Source: Deltaproteobacteria bacterium (GTDB taxonomy: Bacteria > Desulfobacterota > Syntrophia > Syntrophales > UBA2210). Taken from it: 64,000 nt of DNA. How positions within the stretch are numbered: the stretch's first letter is position 1; every line of letters begins with the position of its first letter. Shown here one piece after another: positions 1-7,976 of this stretch. The stretch is from contig JAFGTS010000003.1 in assembly GCA_016933965.1 (NCBI GenBank), positions 1 to 64,000 of the forward strand, read 5' to 3'. Below the pieces are notes generated by a model. It searched no databases. It was not told the DNA's origin and worked only from the letters and a program-made list of their open reading frames with translations. The position numbers and the translations under genes are program-made.

Positions 1-887
1 CCTCCGTAAAGCATTTCGTAGCACTCCTGATAGAGATCCTTCTGTTCCTGGGTCGCCTTGCCGCAGCAGAATGTCCGGTAAACGCATGATTTGTATCCCT
101 GGTAAGAATTCCCATCCACATCGATATACACAAGATCCCCGGGACGCAGGGGTTTGTCAGTAAAGGACCAGCCATACGGATTGGTGTTGTATCCGGACAT
201 GCAAACAAGATCCTCGGTATGATCGGCTCCCTCCTCATAAAGGGCTTTGATGCCGATACCGACCAGATCACATTCCCGAATACCGGGGCGAATGGCATCC
301 ACAATGGCAGCAAAGGCCGATTCAGTGTTTCCGCAGGTGATCCGCATCAGCTCGATCTCATCCCGGGTTTTGATCATACGGGCTTTGTCCATGATCGGTT
401 TGCCGTGTACCGTCTTGATTCCTGCTTTTTCGAATGCCCGGCTGAACAGCATGCTGCAAACAGTTCCTTCAATGGCCAGAGGCTCTTTTTCAAGGCCGTA
501 CTCTGCCAGCAGCTTTCCAATAGTATCGACGACGATCAGGACAGTGATGTGGTCCTCATTGTCTGCCACGATCTTTACCGGAGGGAATGAAGGCCTCACC
601 CGCCCTTTCATCCACGGCATGCGTCGTTCTGTCTCTGAAGGGGTCCCGCCGCCGAACAGGATCGGCTCGCCATTGCGCGGCAGGAAAGCGCATTGTATCT
701 CAGCCGGACGCATGGGGGTGGTCACATAGTAAGATGTCAAGTAACGGATATTGGCCTCATCCCAGGTGATGATCGCTCCGGCTCCGGACGCATTCAACTC
801 TGCCGTGGCTTTCTGGAGCCGCTCCTTCCTCAAGCGGTCATAGTTGACCCGTTCTTCATAATCCACGGCGTATTTTCCAAGTGCCAT
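1..887 (-). CDS. M24 (aminopeptidase P/creatinase-type) family protein, C-terminus beyond window
   Basis: The reading frame is open from an ATG at 887, preceded by a good AGGAGG site, to the window edge, giving 295 visible residues. The N-terminal half looks like a creatinase N-terminal domain and the second half enters the pita-bread M24 fold (HTEDLVCMSGYNTNP, then RPGDLVYIDVDG, then YRTF). In true M24 peptidases the segment just before RTF normally supplies a second metal-binding Asp; here it reads SCVYRTF, so that Asp appears replaced by Cys. The protein may therefore be a creatinase-like hydrolase or other non-peptidase rather than Xaa-Pro aminopeptidase. It lies 121 bp downstream of an AraC-type regulator on the same strand, which could control it. 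The remaining metal ligands lie outside the window. Confidence 0.85.
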   Translation of the reverse strand, partial: MALGKYAVDYEERVNYDRLRKERLQKATAELNASGAGAIITWDEANIRYLTSYYVTTPMRPAEIQCAFLPRNGEPILFGGGTPSETERRMPWMKGRVRPSFPPVKIVADNEDHITVLIVVDTIGKLLAEYGLEKEPLAIEGTVCSMLFSRAFEKAGIKTVHGKPIMDKARMIKTRDEIELMRITCGNTESAFAAIVDAIRPGIRECDLVGIGIKALYEEGADHTEDLVCMSGYNTNPYGWSFTDKPLRPGDLVYIDVDGNSYQGYKSCVYRTFCCGKATQEQKDLYQECYEMLYG

Positions 888-1008
888 GGCGGTTCCTCCT
901 TTCTAAAGGTCTGTAACTTGCTATCATACCAATGAAGACGGAAACAGCAATAGCAGTGGGTGCCAAAAAGGGAACCATTTGCGCCACGTGAAGCACGGTG
1001 AAAGCAGT

Positions 1009-2064
1009 TCACGGGGCCGCCGGATCGGGTGATCTCGGAGAATATTTTCTGCGGTATACGCTGGGTGATTGGCCGGACCAGCGTTTGAAGGCCCGGGTAA
1101 AACTGTGCCTGTCCGAAAAGCCCAGTTTCTCGCTGATCTCCTCAATGCTGAGCTGCCCGGATCTCAACGCCTGAACGGCCAGTTGAAATCTGATCTGATC
1201 CCGTAATGCGGACCATCCGTAACCGTTTTCGGCCAGACGGCGTTGCAGGGTTCTGGCACTGATATTCTGAGACCGGGCCAATTCCCGCAACGGTGCGTTC
1301 AACAGGTCGTTCCTCTTGACCAGGAGCTGTCTTATCTCTTCCGCCGGTCCGTCATGCAGCGGAGAATCGGCTATCTGCTGGTCCAGGATATTTCCGGCCT
1401 GCCGGCGGATATCCGGAAAACCGCCCGGCAGGGGAAGGTCCATGATGACGCGTTCGTAGCGTATGATGTTTTCCGGCGCATTCAGGACAACAGCGCAGCC
1501 GAAGAAGTCGACGTACAGGGGAATGATCTCGGAACGTCCATGACGGAAATAAACGGCCTTGGGCGGGACGGTTTTTTTCATGAGGCGGTTCACAAGGGTC
1601 TTTATGGATGAAAAGACCATTTCCGTATAGTGCCGCTCATCCTCCTCGGAAAGCATCCTGTCCGGCTGTAACATGATGCTGACGTCATCACCGGTCTCCT
1701 GCAGTTTCAGGATAAGCAGCGGCGAGATGAGCTTTCGAAGTGATTGGGTATTCTCAGAGGCCTCCCGAATGGTTGAGGAGGACATCAGGAAGGTCTTGAG
1801 ATGCGGCATATATTCGAAATCGAAATTTTCGCCGTTCAAGAGACCGATCGCTGGATGTCCGGTGGCCTTCTCCACCTCCATAACGATGGCATGGACCTGA
1901 TCCAGACCTATGGTCGTCCGCGTGATATGTTCCAGATCGATCGATATCCCGAGTTTGCGCAGTATGTCCTGAATGTCAACACCCAGCTTCACCGCCGTGC
2001 TGATAATTCCAGGCAGCACGACCGCCGACGTTTTCACATGGCCCGCATGGGAATCGTCTTTCAT
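1009..2064 (-). CDS. AraC-family transcriptional regulator
   Basis: A 351-residue protein. The start is taken at the ATG at 2064 because AGGAG lies six bases upstream; an in-frame ATG at 2151 would add 29 residues without a good ribosome site. The N-terminal ~200 residues resemble the arabinose-binding-like sensor domain of OruR/ArgR-type AraC regulators. The last ~100 residues carry two helix-turn-helix units (RELARSQNISARTLQRRLAE and IEEISEKLGFSDRHSFTRAF, ending with the usual GQSPSVYRR). It is transcribed toward the M24-family gene and divergently from the carboxyltransferase gene at 2382, so either could be its target. The ligand cannot be read from the sequence. Confidence 0.9.
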   Translation of the reverse strand: MKDDSHAGHVKTSAVVLPGIISTAVKLGVDIQDILRKLGISIDLEHITRTTIGLDQVHAIVMEVEKATGHPAIGLLNGENFDFEYMPHLKTFLMSSSTIREASENTQSLRKLISPLLILKLQETGDDVSIMLQPDRMLSEEDERHYTEMVFSSIKTLVNRLMKKTVPPKAVYFRHGRSEIIPLYVDFFGCAVVLNAPENIIRYERVIMDLPLPGGFPDIRRQAGNILDQQIADSPLHDGPAEEIRQLLVKRNDLLNAPLRELARSQNISARTLQRRLAENGYGWSALRDQIRFQLAVQALRSGQLSIEEISEKLGFSDRHSFTRAFKRWSGQSPSVYRRKYSPRSPDPAAP

Positions 2065-2381
2065 GAGCATCTCCTGACGCTGGATTGTACTATATGTCAA
2101 GTTGGAAATCCGCCATTTTATTTCCCGTTGAGGGCTTGCATGGATGAGCATGGCAGGAAATCAATTGTTAAAATCATTGACAGCACAATTCGGAAAGTTC
2201 TATTCATTCTGTGAACTCTTTTCATTAGAAATGTTTCCGCGTCCAGAATAAAGGGGTCAGGTCTGCCTTTGACCCATGTCATGGTATATTGCGGGGCCTG
2301 CCCCCGCCTTTGATATAAAATGTGTCGGCAGGGTTTCACTGCGTGCGGTGTTGACTCAGAAACTTGAAAGGACGGTGAAAG
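2065..2381. other. Intergenic region between divergent genes
   Basis: A 317-bp stretch between the AraC-type regulator and the carboxyltransferase. It must hold both promoters, but I could not assign convincing -10/-35 boxes. The only clear structure is one copy of the 60-bp dispersed repeat family A (2251-2311). An open frame on the minus strand here is a shadow of the neighbouring genes. Confidence 0.5.
2251..2311 (+). repeat. Dispersed repeat family A, copy 1 (divergent copy)
   Basis: A ~60-bp element with inverted ends: it opens with GGGGTCAGGTCT and closes with GGGGCCTGCCCCC. The centre reads TTGACCCATGTCATGG then TATATTGC. Copies 2 (5927-5986) and 3 (10208-10264) share the same order in the same orientation. 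Short palindromic elements of this kind are often mobilised by REP-associated tyrosine transposases; none is encoded in this window. Confidence 0.75.
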
Positions 2382-4019
2382 ATGAAGCCAACCGGTAACG
2401 GCAGAAAGACGGAAAAGGTGGTGCGGACGGCGGACAAAGAAAGAAAATCGGATGGGATACGCTCCGATCTTGCCGACGTCATCGAGCGGCATGCTTTCGG
2501 ATCGGACGAACGCCGTCCCGAAGCGGTAAAGCGCCTGCGGGAAAAAAACCGGAGAACGGCTCGCGCGAATGTGCTGGACCTTTGCGATCCCGATAGTTTC
2601 ATCGAATATGGAGCCCTGGCGATCGCCGCCCAGCGCTTGAGAAGATCCACTGATGATCTGATCAAAAAGACCCCGGCAGACGGCCTGATCACCGGGATTG
2701 GTTCCGTTAACGGCGATATGTTCGGTCATGATAAGGCCCGCTGCATGGTGATGGCGTACGATTACTCGGTTCTGGCCGGCACCCAGGGGTTTTTCAATCA
2801 TAAAAAGAAGGATCGTATGCTGAAGCTGGCGCACGAATTGGGGATCCCCGTCATCCTCTTCGCGACGGGCGGCGGCGGAAGACCGGGTGACGTTGACGCG
2901 ATGAGTGTTGTTGTTTCCGGGCTGGATTATTCGACGTTCTATGAGTTTGCCCGGCTGAGCGGGCGTGTCCCCGTGGTCGGCATAGTGTCCGGACCGTGCT
3001 TTGCGGGGAATGCGGTCCTGGCCGGATGCTGTGACGTGATCATTGCAACCGGAGATTCAAACATCGGTATGGGCGGTCCGGTCATGATCGAAGGCGGCGG
3101 CCTCGGCGTCTTCAAGCCGGAAGAGGTCGGGCCGATGGATATTCAGGCCGGTAACGGCGTGGTCGACATCGTTGTTGAATGCGAAGAGGAGACCGTTGCG
3201 GCGGCCAGAAAATATCTGTCATATTTTCAGGGTTCCCTTTCCGAATGGCAGGCGGCAGATCAGTATGCGCTTCGGGATATGATCCCGGAAAACAGGAGGC
3301 GTGTCTATGATGTGCGGAAGGTCATCAAGACCCTGGCAGATATGGACTCCTTCCTCGAGCTGCGCCCCTTGTATGGTCAGAGCATGGTAACAGGGTTGAT
3401 ACGGATCGAAGGAAGGCCTTTCGGGTTGATCGCGAACGACTGCAGGCATGCCGCGGGAGCGATAGAAGCTGAAGGTGCGGAGAAGGCGGCGCGCCTGGTC
3501 CGGCTGTGCAATGCACACGGGCTTCCGGTCCTGTCCCTCTGCGATACACCGGGGTTCATGGTCGGGCCGGAGATAGAAACACGAGCGCAGGTACGCCGTG
3601 TGTGCCGGATGTTCGTGGCCGGCGCGCAGGCACATGTGCCGTATTTTACGGTCGTCCTGCGAAGAGGATATGGCCTTGGGGCGATGGCGATGGCCAAAGG
3701 CAGTTTTCACGAAAGCGTTTTTACCGCGTCCTGGCCGTCAGGTGAGTTCGGGGGGATGGGAATTGAGGGAGCCGTCAAGGCAGGCTTCAAGAGAGAGCTC
3801 GAAGCGATCGCGGATCCCGAGGAAAGAAAAAAGCTGTTCGATCAATTGGTCAAGACGGGATATGACATAGGCAAAGCTATGAACGTGGCCTCTTTCTTTG
3901 AGATCGATTCGGTCATCGATCCGGCCGATACGCGGCAATGGATAATAAAAGGACTGATCTCAGTGCCTGGTGGAAGAATGAAGGGAGAGATCCCGTCCCG
4001 TTTTATTGACACCTGGTAG
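2382..4019 (+). CDS. Acyl-CoA carboxylase carboxyltransferase subunit (propionyl/methylmalonyl-CoA type)
   Basis: A 545-residue protein with the two crotonase-like halves typical of the beta subunit of biotin-dependent acyl-CoA carboxylases and decarboxylases. It transfers carboxyl between carboxybiotin and an acyl-CoA. Visible family marks are the Gly-rich ATGGGGRPGDVD around residue 163, IGMGGPVMIEGGGLG around 230, and CDTPGFMVGPEIE in the second half. Length fits the family (510-545). The ATG follows AAAGGACGG. No biotin carboxylase or biotin carrier gene is adjacent, so it must work with subunits encoded elsewhere. Acetyl-, propionyl- and glutaconyl-CoA substrates are all possible; sequence alone does not decide. 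Confidence 0.9.
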   Translation: MKPTGNGRKTEKVVRTADKERKSDGIRSDLADVIERHAFGSDERRPEAVKRLREKNRRTARANVLDLCDPDSFIEYGALAIAAQRLRRSTDDLIKKTPADGLITGIGSVNGDMFGHDKARCMVMAYDYSVLAGTQGFFNHKKKDRMLKLAHELGIPVILFATGGGGRPGDVDAMSVVVSGLDYSTFYEFARLSGRVPVVGIVSGPCFAGNAVLAGCCDVIIATGDSNIGMGGPVMIEGGGLGVFKPEEVGPMDIQAGNGVVDIVVECEEETVAAARKYLSYFQGSLSEWQAADQYALRDMIPENRRRVYDVRKVIKTLADMDSFLELRPLYGQSMVTGLIRIEGRPFGLIANDCRHAAGAIEAEGAEKAARLVRLCNAHGLPVLSLCDTPGFMVGPEIETRAQVRRVCRMFVAGAQAHVPYFTVVLRRGYGLGAMAMAKGSFHESVFTASWPSGEFGGMGIEGAVKAGFKRELEAIADPEERKKLFDQLVKTGYDIGKAMNVASFFEIDSVIDPADTRQWIIKGLISVPGGRMKGEIPSRFIDTW

Positions 4020-4208
4020 CAGGACTTTTTGTAAAATTGAAAGAGACTATTTGATACAGGAAGCTCCTTGTTCCTGCAAGTCCTTCGAATTGCCGTATTA
4101 CTGAGGTCATCATATCCCCCATCACGCATTATTATGGTACCTGGAGGGTTCCTCTGGTTCCAAGGTTCATGACACAACGACTGCCAATGAAAATGACATT
4201 TTATATCG

Positions 4209-4655
4209 CTATCCCTTGCCATCAATAAGGGCTCTTATAATTTCTTTTGCTCCATCAGGAAGATTTTCCAACCACTCCTGCTCCTGCCCAGCGGGTGGGA
4301 AAACCTGTCCATATTTCAATATGCTGTCTGGCTCAATACCGCATAAATCAATCCAGATTGCATTTATATCCCAGTCAATGGACTCGCTCACATCCTTAAT
4401 CATTTCCAGCATCCACCGCTTACGCTGTTCTGCATTCCTGCCAATTCTGACATCTCCGCGTATCCACATATGTCTGTTACATAGATGTCCGCTTACAAAA
4501 CGATTGCTATCGAGGACTTCGTTAAAAATAACCTGTACATAGAACTCAGGTGCTCCTGTAGAATGAGAGTGTGACTTGGTTATTGCTTGTGCTGCCTTCT
4601 TTTTTTTCTCATCACTCAAAGTATTAGCTCTTACGTATACATTATAAGTTGGCAT
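4209..4655 (-). CDS. Tautomerase family protein, cis-CaaD/Cg10062-like
   Basis: A 148-residue protein starting Met-Pro, so that Met removal exposes the catalytic N-terminal proline of the tautomerase superfamily. Numbering from that Pro1, His28, Arg69, Arg72 and Tyr114 match the cis-3-chloroacrylic acid dehalogenase residues His28, Arg70, Arg73 and Tyr103 as I remember them. The position corresponding to cis-CaaD Glu114 reads Gln125 (QEQEW). That suggests a Cg10062-like hydratase/tautomerase rather than an efficient dehalogenase. The protein is cytoplasmic. No catabolic partner is next to it; it stands alone on the minus strand. Confidence 0.82.
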   Translation of the reverse strand: MPTYNVYVRANTLSDEKKKKAAQAITKSHSHSTGAPEFYVQVIFNEVLDSNRFVSGHLCNRHMWIRGDVRIGRNAEQRKRWMLEMIKDVSESIDWDINAIWIDLCGIEPDSILKYGQVFPPAGQEQEWLENLPDGAKEIIRALIDGKG

Positions 4656-4823
4656 TCTTTCTCCTTTCGTTTGAAAACTTAGTGAAATGCATCATGTAGC
4701 AGTATAGCATGTTTGGGATTACAGATTAGAAAATTGATATCCTGGGCATCGTGTTTAAATTATCCTTAACGGATGCCGATACCGGAGAAATTCCGGAAGG
4801 ACATACGTGAAAGGAGAAAAGAT

Positions 4824-5270
4824 ATGCAAAAGAAAATGTTAATAATCACACTCATCACGCTGCTTATCGTCTCTGTTGCTGTTGTTGTGCAGGCAGATCG
4901 GCGCGGATGGAGAGATGTAGATCGATATGATCACTGTGCCTATTACGGTTCAGGTTTTGACTCAGATGACGATTACGGACGCGGATGGGGCAATATGGGT
5001 CCCGGCATGATGTCACAAGGATGGTCACGTGATTACGATATGATGGGACCGGGTTGGCGTTACGGCGACCGTGAAGAATACCTCAAATTTCTGGATGAAA
5101 CGTCGAGTCTCAGGAAAGAACTTCAAGCAAAAAGGTTCGATTACCAAGAGGCATTGAGGAACTCTGATACAAAACCTGAAGATATGGGAAAACTGGAAAA
5201 GGAAATGTACGCTCTGGAGCAGAAAATTAGCAGCAGATCACCCCGGGGATGCTGGTGGCAAAGAGATTGA
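4824..5270 (+). CDS. Secreted heavy-metal-sensor-like (Spy/CpxP/ZraP-type) small protein
   Basis: A 148-residue exported protein. The start at 4824 is chosen because AAGGAG precedes it; an upstream ATG at 4773 would put 17 charged residues before the signal peptide. The signal peptide runs to about residue 25 (ending VVVQA). The middle is rich in Gly, Met, Trp and Asp (NMGPGMMSQGW, DMMGPGW). The C-terminal half is an amphipathic helix with LRKELQAKRFDYQEALR, the arrangement seen in periplasmic metal-sensing and chaperone-like proteins of the ZraP/CnrX kind. It is followed by a clear terminator. Metal binding is inferred from composition only. Confidence 0.72.
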   Translation: MQKKMLIITLITLLIVSVAVVVQADRRGWRDVDRYDHCAYYGSGFDSDDDYGRGWGNMGPGMMSQGWSRDYDMMGPGWRYGDREEYLKFLDETSSLRKELQAKRFDYQEALRNSDTKPEDMGKLEKEMYALEQKISSRSPRGCWWQRD

Positions 5271-5296
5271 TCTTTAACAAAGGATCTTCGAGTGGA

Positions 5297-5328
5297 AAGG
5301 CAGGGTCAATATAAGCCCTGCCTTTTTT
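5297..5328 (+). terminator. Rho-independent terminator
   Basis: A perfect nine-base-pair stem, AAGGCAGGG (5297-5305) with CCCTGCCTT (5316-5324), a ten-base loop and a run of T. It lies 26 bp after the stop of the small secreted protein and ends that transcript. Confidence 0.88.
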
Positions 5329-5526
5329 ATTGATTGCCTAATGAAAGCGTGCGTTATAGAAAAAATGCTTGGCGAATAATTACAGGAAGAAGTGGATTCT
5401 TGACTTCACCCTGTAATTTATTGAAACGCCTCAGGGGTTCTGTATGCGCCTTTGTATATGTAATCGGTAATCAAAACAGGACCCCACTTGACATTGTCTG
5501 TCAAGATAAGTGTAAGCCGGGACAAT

Positions 5527-5823
5527 CTACCATTTTGCAATAATCAATTGCCCCTGAGAAGTAACAATAGTTAACGAATCAGTCTTCACGGGGGTAAAGC
5601 TTTCTGACTGATCTTCAGGAGTTTCTTTTTCTGAAGAAGCTTCCGGTTTCGTCGTGTAAACGTAATAAATACCAACAATTACCAATGCTCCGACGATACC
5701 CCAGCCTACCGCATCACTCATTAAAGGTTCACCACCAGCTCCCCCGGCACAGGCGACCTTCTGAGATACCAGGGGAATCATTAAAGCGAAAAGCAATATG
5801 GCAATGACTAATTTTCGCAGCAT
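5527..5823 (-). CDS. Small membrane protein of unknown function
   Basis: A 98-residue protein with strong translation signals (two AGGAGG-like sites before the ATG). It has an N-terminal signal peptide or helix (MLRKLVIAILLFALMIPLV), a Gly-rich link and a second hydrophobic segment (VGWGIVGALVIVGIYYVY, about residues 39-56). A charged tail of about 40 residues follows. The family is not recognised. It is convergent with the secreted protein at 4824, with a terminator between them. Confidence 0.65.
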   Translation of the reverse strand: MLRKLVIAILLFALMIPLVSQKVACAGGAGGEPLMSDAVGWGIVGALVIVGIYYVYTTKPEASSEKETPEDQSESFTPVKTDSLTIVTSQGQLIIAKW

Positions 5824-6350
5824 GCCGTTACCTCCTGCCTCCTGTTGTTCAACATTATGGGCATTAATTATACCAGAACATGAAGCTCTCTGCCGTTTTT
5901 GATTATGATGTGAAATGTTCTCAATGAAGGGGTCAAGTCTACCGTTGACTCATGTCATGTTATATTGCAAGACCTGACCCCACCCTCCGTGTCCGTATAT
6001 TGAATACATCAAATAAATTCGACCCTTTCATTGACAATGGGATTTGATGATGTTACGTAATAATATATGTTTTTTTTATGCTTTCTATCATCAGACACAA
6101 CCGGAGACTGCTGTTTGATATGTTCCGGCAGTGTGCGTGACCCTCTCTTTTCCCCTTTAAAAACCTGCAATGGACGTGACGAAAGAACATGCGGTTCCCT
6201 GTTCGATATGAGCATGAGCGTTTGATGCAGGTATCGACATATATCAGTTGCTGAGCATGACCGTTATCCGAATCGGAAGATCTGATACTATCGGTACACA
6301 TTCGTGACACTCACGTCATGCGGCGGACACGATCAAAAGGAGGGATTATC
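5824..6350. other. Intergenic region upstream of the octahaem cytochrome operon
   Basis: A 527-bp AT-richer stretch between divergent genes. It holds family A repeat copy 2 (5927-5986). The rest has no frame with codon usage or translation signals that I would call a gene. The octahaem gene promoter must lie here, but I could not fix it. Confidence 0.5.
5927..5986 (+). repeat. Dispersed repeat family A, copy 2
   Basis: A 60-bp element with inverted ends GGGGTCAAGTCT and AGACCTGACCCC. The interior (CCGTTGACTCATGTC, then ATGTTATATTGCA) is almost identical to copy 3 at 10208-10264. Confidence 0.85.
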
Positions 6351-7976
6351 ATGGTGGGAAGAACCAGCATCAGAATGTGCTGCTCGCTTGTAAGTTTGCT
6401 GCTGTTTCTCTGGGTTTCGGCATGTATCATCGCTAATGCAAGCATTGCGCAGGCATCACCGGCTGTTCCCGACCGGACGAACTTGTCAACCGCAGACCAC
6501 TCTAAATTCAAGGAGTTACAAAAGGTCTTCGCGTCCGGGCCGGAAGTTACTCAGGCATGCCTTTCGTGCCATACCGAGGCGGCCTCCCAGCTTCGTCACA
6601 CATTTCACTGGACGTGGGTGCCGGATGAACCAGGCGATACATGCCTTGGGAAAGCCCGGTATTTGAATAATCTCTGAGTAACGCCTCAATCCAACTGGTG
6701 CAGGTGTACCAGCTGCCACATAGGTTATGGTTGGAAGGACAAGGCATTCGACTTCAGCGCCCAGGATCGGATCGATTGCCTGGCCTGTCATGACACGACG
6801 GGGACGTACAAAAAGTTTCCCACCGGATGCGGCCATCCGGCGTATGAAACGAAACAGTTCGGCGGCAAAACATTTCAACCTGCCGATCTTTCTTCTGTCG
6901 CCCAGCATGTGGGCAGAACAAGCAGAGCAACATGCGGTGCCTGCCATTTCTATGGCGGTGGAGGAGACGGCATCAAACACGGTGAACTGAACTCTCTGCT
7001 GGTGGCTCCCTCCAAGGCGATCGATGTCCATATGGATGTCGAGGGGCTGGACTATCGATGCACGACATGTCACACCACGGTCGATCACGTGATCCCGGGG
7101 AGATACTATGTCTATCCGGCGCAGAATGCCCACCGGTATGCCGTGCCGCATGATAAGGAAAATCTTATCGGGTGTGAGACATGCCACGGCGCAGCGCCTC
7201 ATCCGGATTCGGCTACGCTGAACGATCACGTCGCCACTGTTTCTTGCCAGGCCTGCCATATTCCGACGATCGGCAGGGGCGGCAAATCAACACTCGTCGG
7301 CTGGGATTGGAGCACGGCGGGAAAATTTGACGAGAACCAGAAATTTATTGTGAAAAAAGATGCGGCCGGCAATGTCAGTTATCATACCATGAAGGGTGAC
7401 CTGGCATGGAACCAGTCGTTCGTTCCGGAATATCGATGGTATACGGGGGGCATGACATATCATTGTGCCGACGACCCCGTTGATGCTGCCGAAGTGCTCT
7501 CGATGAACAGCCCCGAGGGCGCGTATGGTCTCGAGGGAGCTAAGATATTCCCCTTCAAGGTTCTCCGCGGCACGCAGATATATGACCCCGTCACCAGCGT
7601 CCTGATCGTGCCGAAACTGTTCGGTCCGAAGGGAATGGGTGCCTACTGGGCGGATTTTGACTGGAAGAGATCAGCGACGGCGGGCATGGCTGAGGTGGGC
7701 AAGCCCTTCAGCGGTGAGATCGGGTTTGTTGAGACGGAATCCTACTGGCCGGTCACCCACATGGTAGCGCCGAAGGAAGAGTCTCTGCAATGCGACGCCT
7801 GCCACAGCAGGAACGGCCGGCTCGCACAGCTCGGCGGTTTTTATCTTCCCGGTCGGGACGCGTCTTCCGTCCTCGATACCGCCGGCTGGATCCTGGTCAT
7901 ACTGACACTTATCTGCGTGATCGCGCATATCCTGTTGCGTGTATATTTCACTACGATGAAGAGGGAACGATCATGA
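6351..7976 (+). CDS. Octahaem c-type cytochrome, tetrathionate reductase family, with in-frame TGA at codon 109 (probable selenocysteine)
   Basis: One frame from the ATG at 6351 (site AAGGAGG) to 7976, interrupted only by TGA at 6675-6677. Read through, it gives 541 residues: a signal peptide (to about residue 40), eight CXXCH haem sites starting at residues 70, 119, 143, 195, 237, 275, 299 and 481, and a C-terminal membrane helix (about 509-535). The order, together with CTSCHIGYGWKD, CLACHDTTGTYKKFP and CGACHFYGGGGDGIKHG, matches the octahaem tetrathionate reductase (OTR) family, periplasmic enzymes tested on tetrathionate, nitrite and hydroxylamine. The TGA falls in the NNL-x-VTPQSNW segment, where I recall an active-site Cys in relatives. 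A hairpin resembling a bacterial SECIS follows it. Its stop overlaps the start of the cytochrome b gene. The alternative is a nonsense mutation or a sequencing error. Confidence 0.85.
6675..6715 (+). promoter_or_regulatory. Candidate bacterial SECIS hairpin directly after an in-frame TGA
   Basis: TGA is at 6675-6677. Twenty-four bases later an apical loop AGGT (6702-6705) is closed by a seven-pair stem, CTGGTGC (6695-6701) with GTACCAG (6706-6712), containing one G-U pair. After an A-C mismatch, two further pairs extend it (6692-6693 with 6714-6715). The E. coli fdhF SECIS has a similar apical stem (GGTTGC / GCACC) around AGGTCT, 17 bases after its TGA; bacterial SECIS loops are usually placed about 16-37 bases after the codon. 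The hairpin lies within coding sequence that includes the second haem site, so some pairing could be chance. Confidence 0.7.

Noticed and set aside
5334-5543. 69-codon plus-strand frame after the terminator at 5297-5328
   Set aside because: No ribosome site, unusual composition, and it runs into the end of the small membrane protein gene on the other strand.
6318-6677. A separate 119-residue single-haem protein ending at TGA 6675, with a second gene starting at GTG 6909
   Set aside because: The frame continues unbroken across the TGA and the intervening 77 codons contain two haem sites and OTR family blocks; GTG 6909 has no ribosome site and would split a conserved region.
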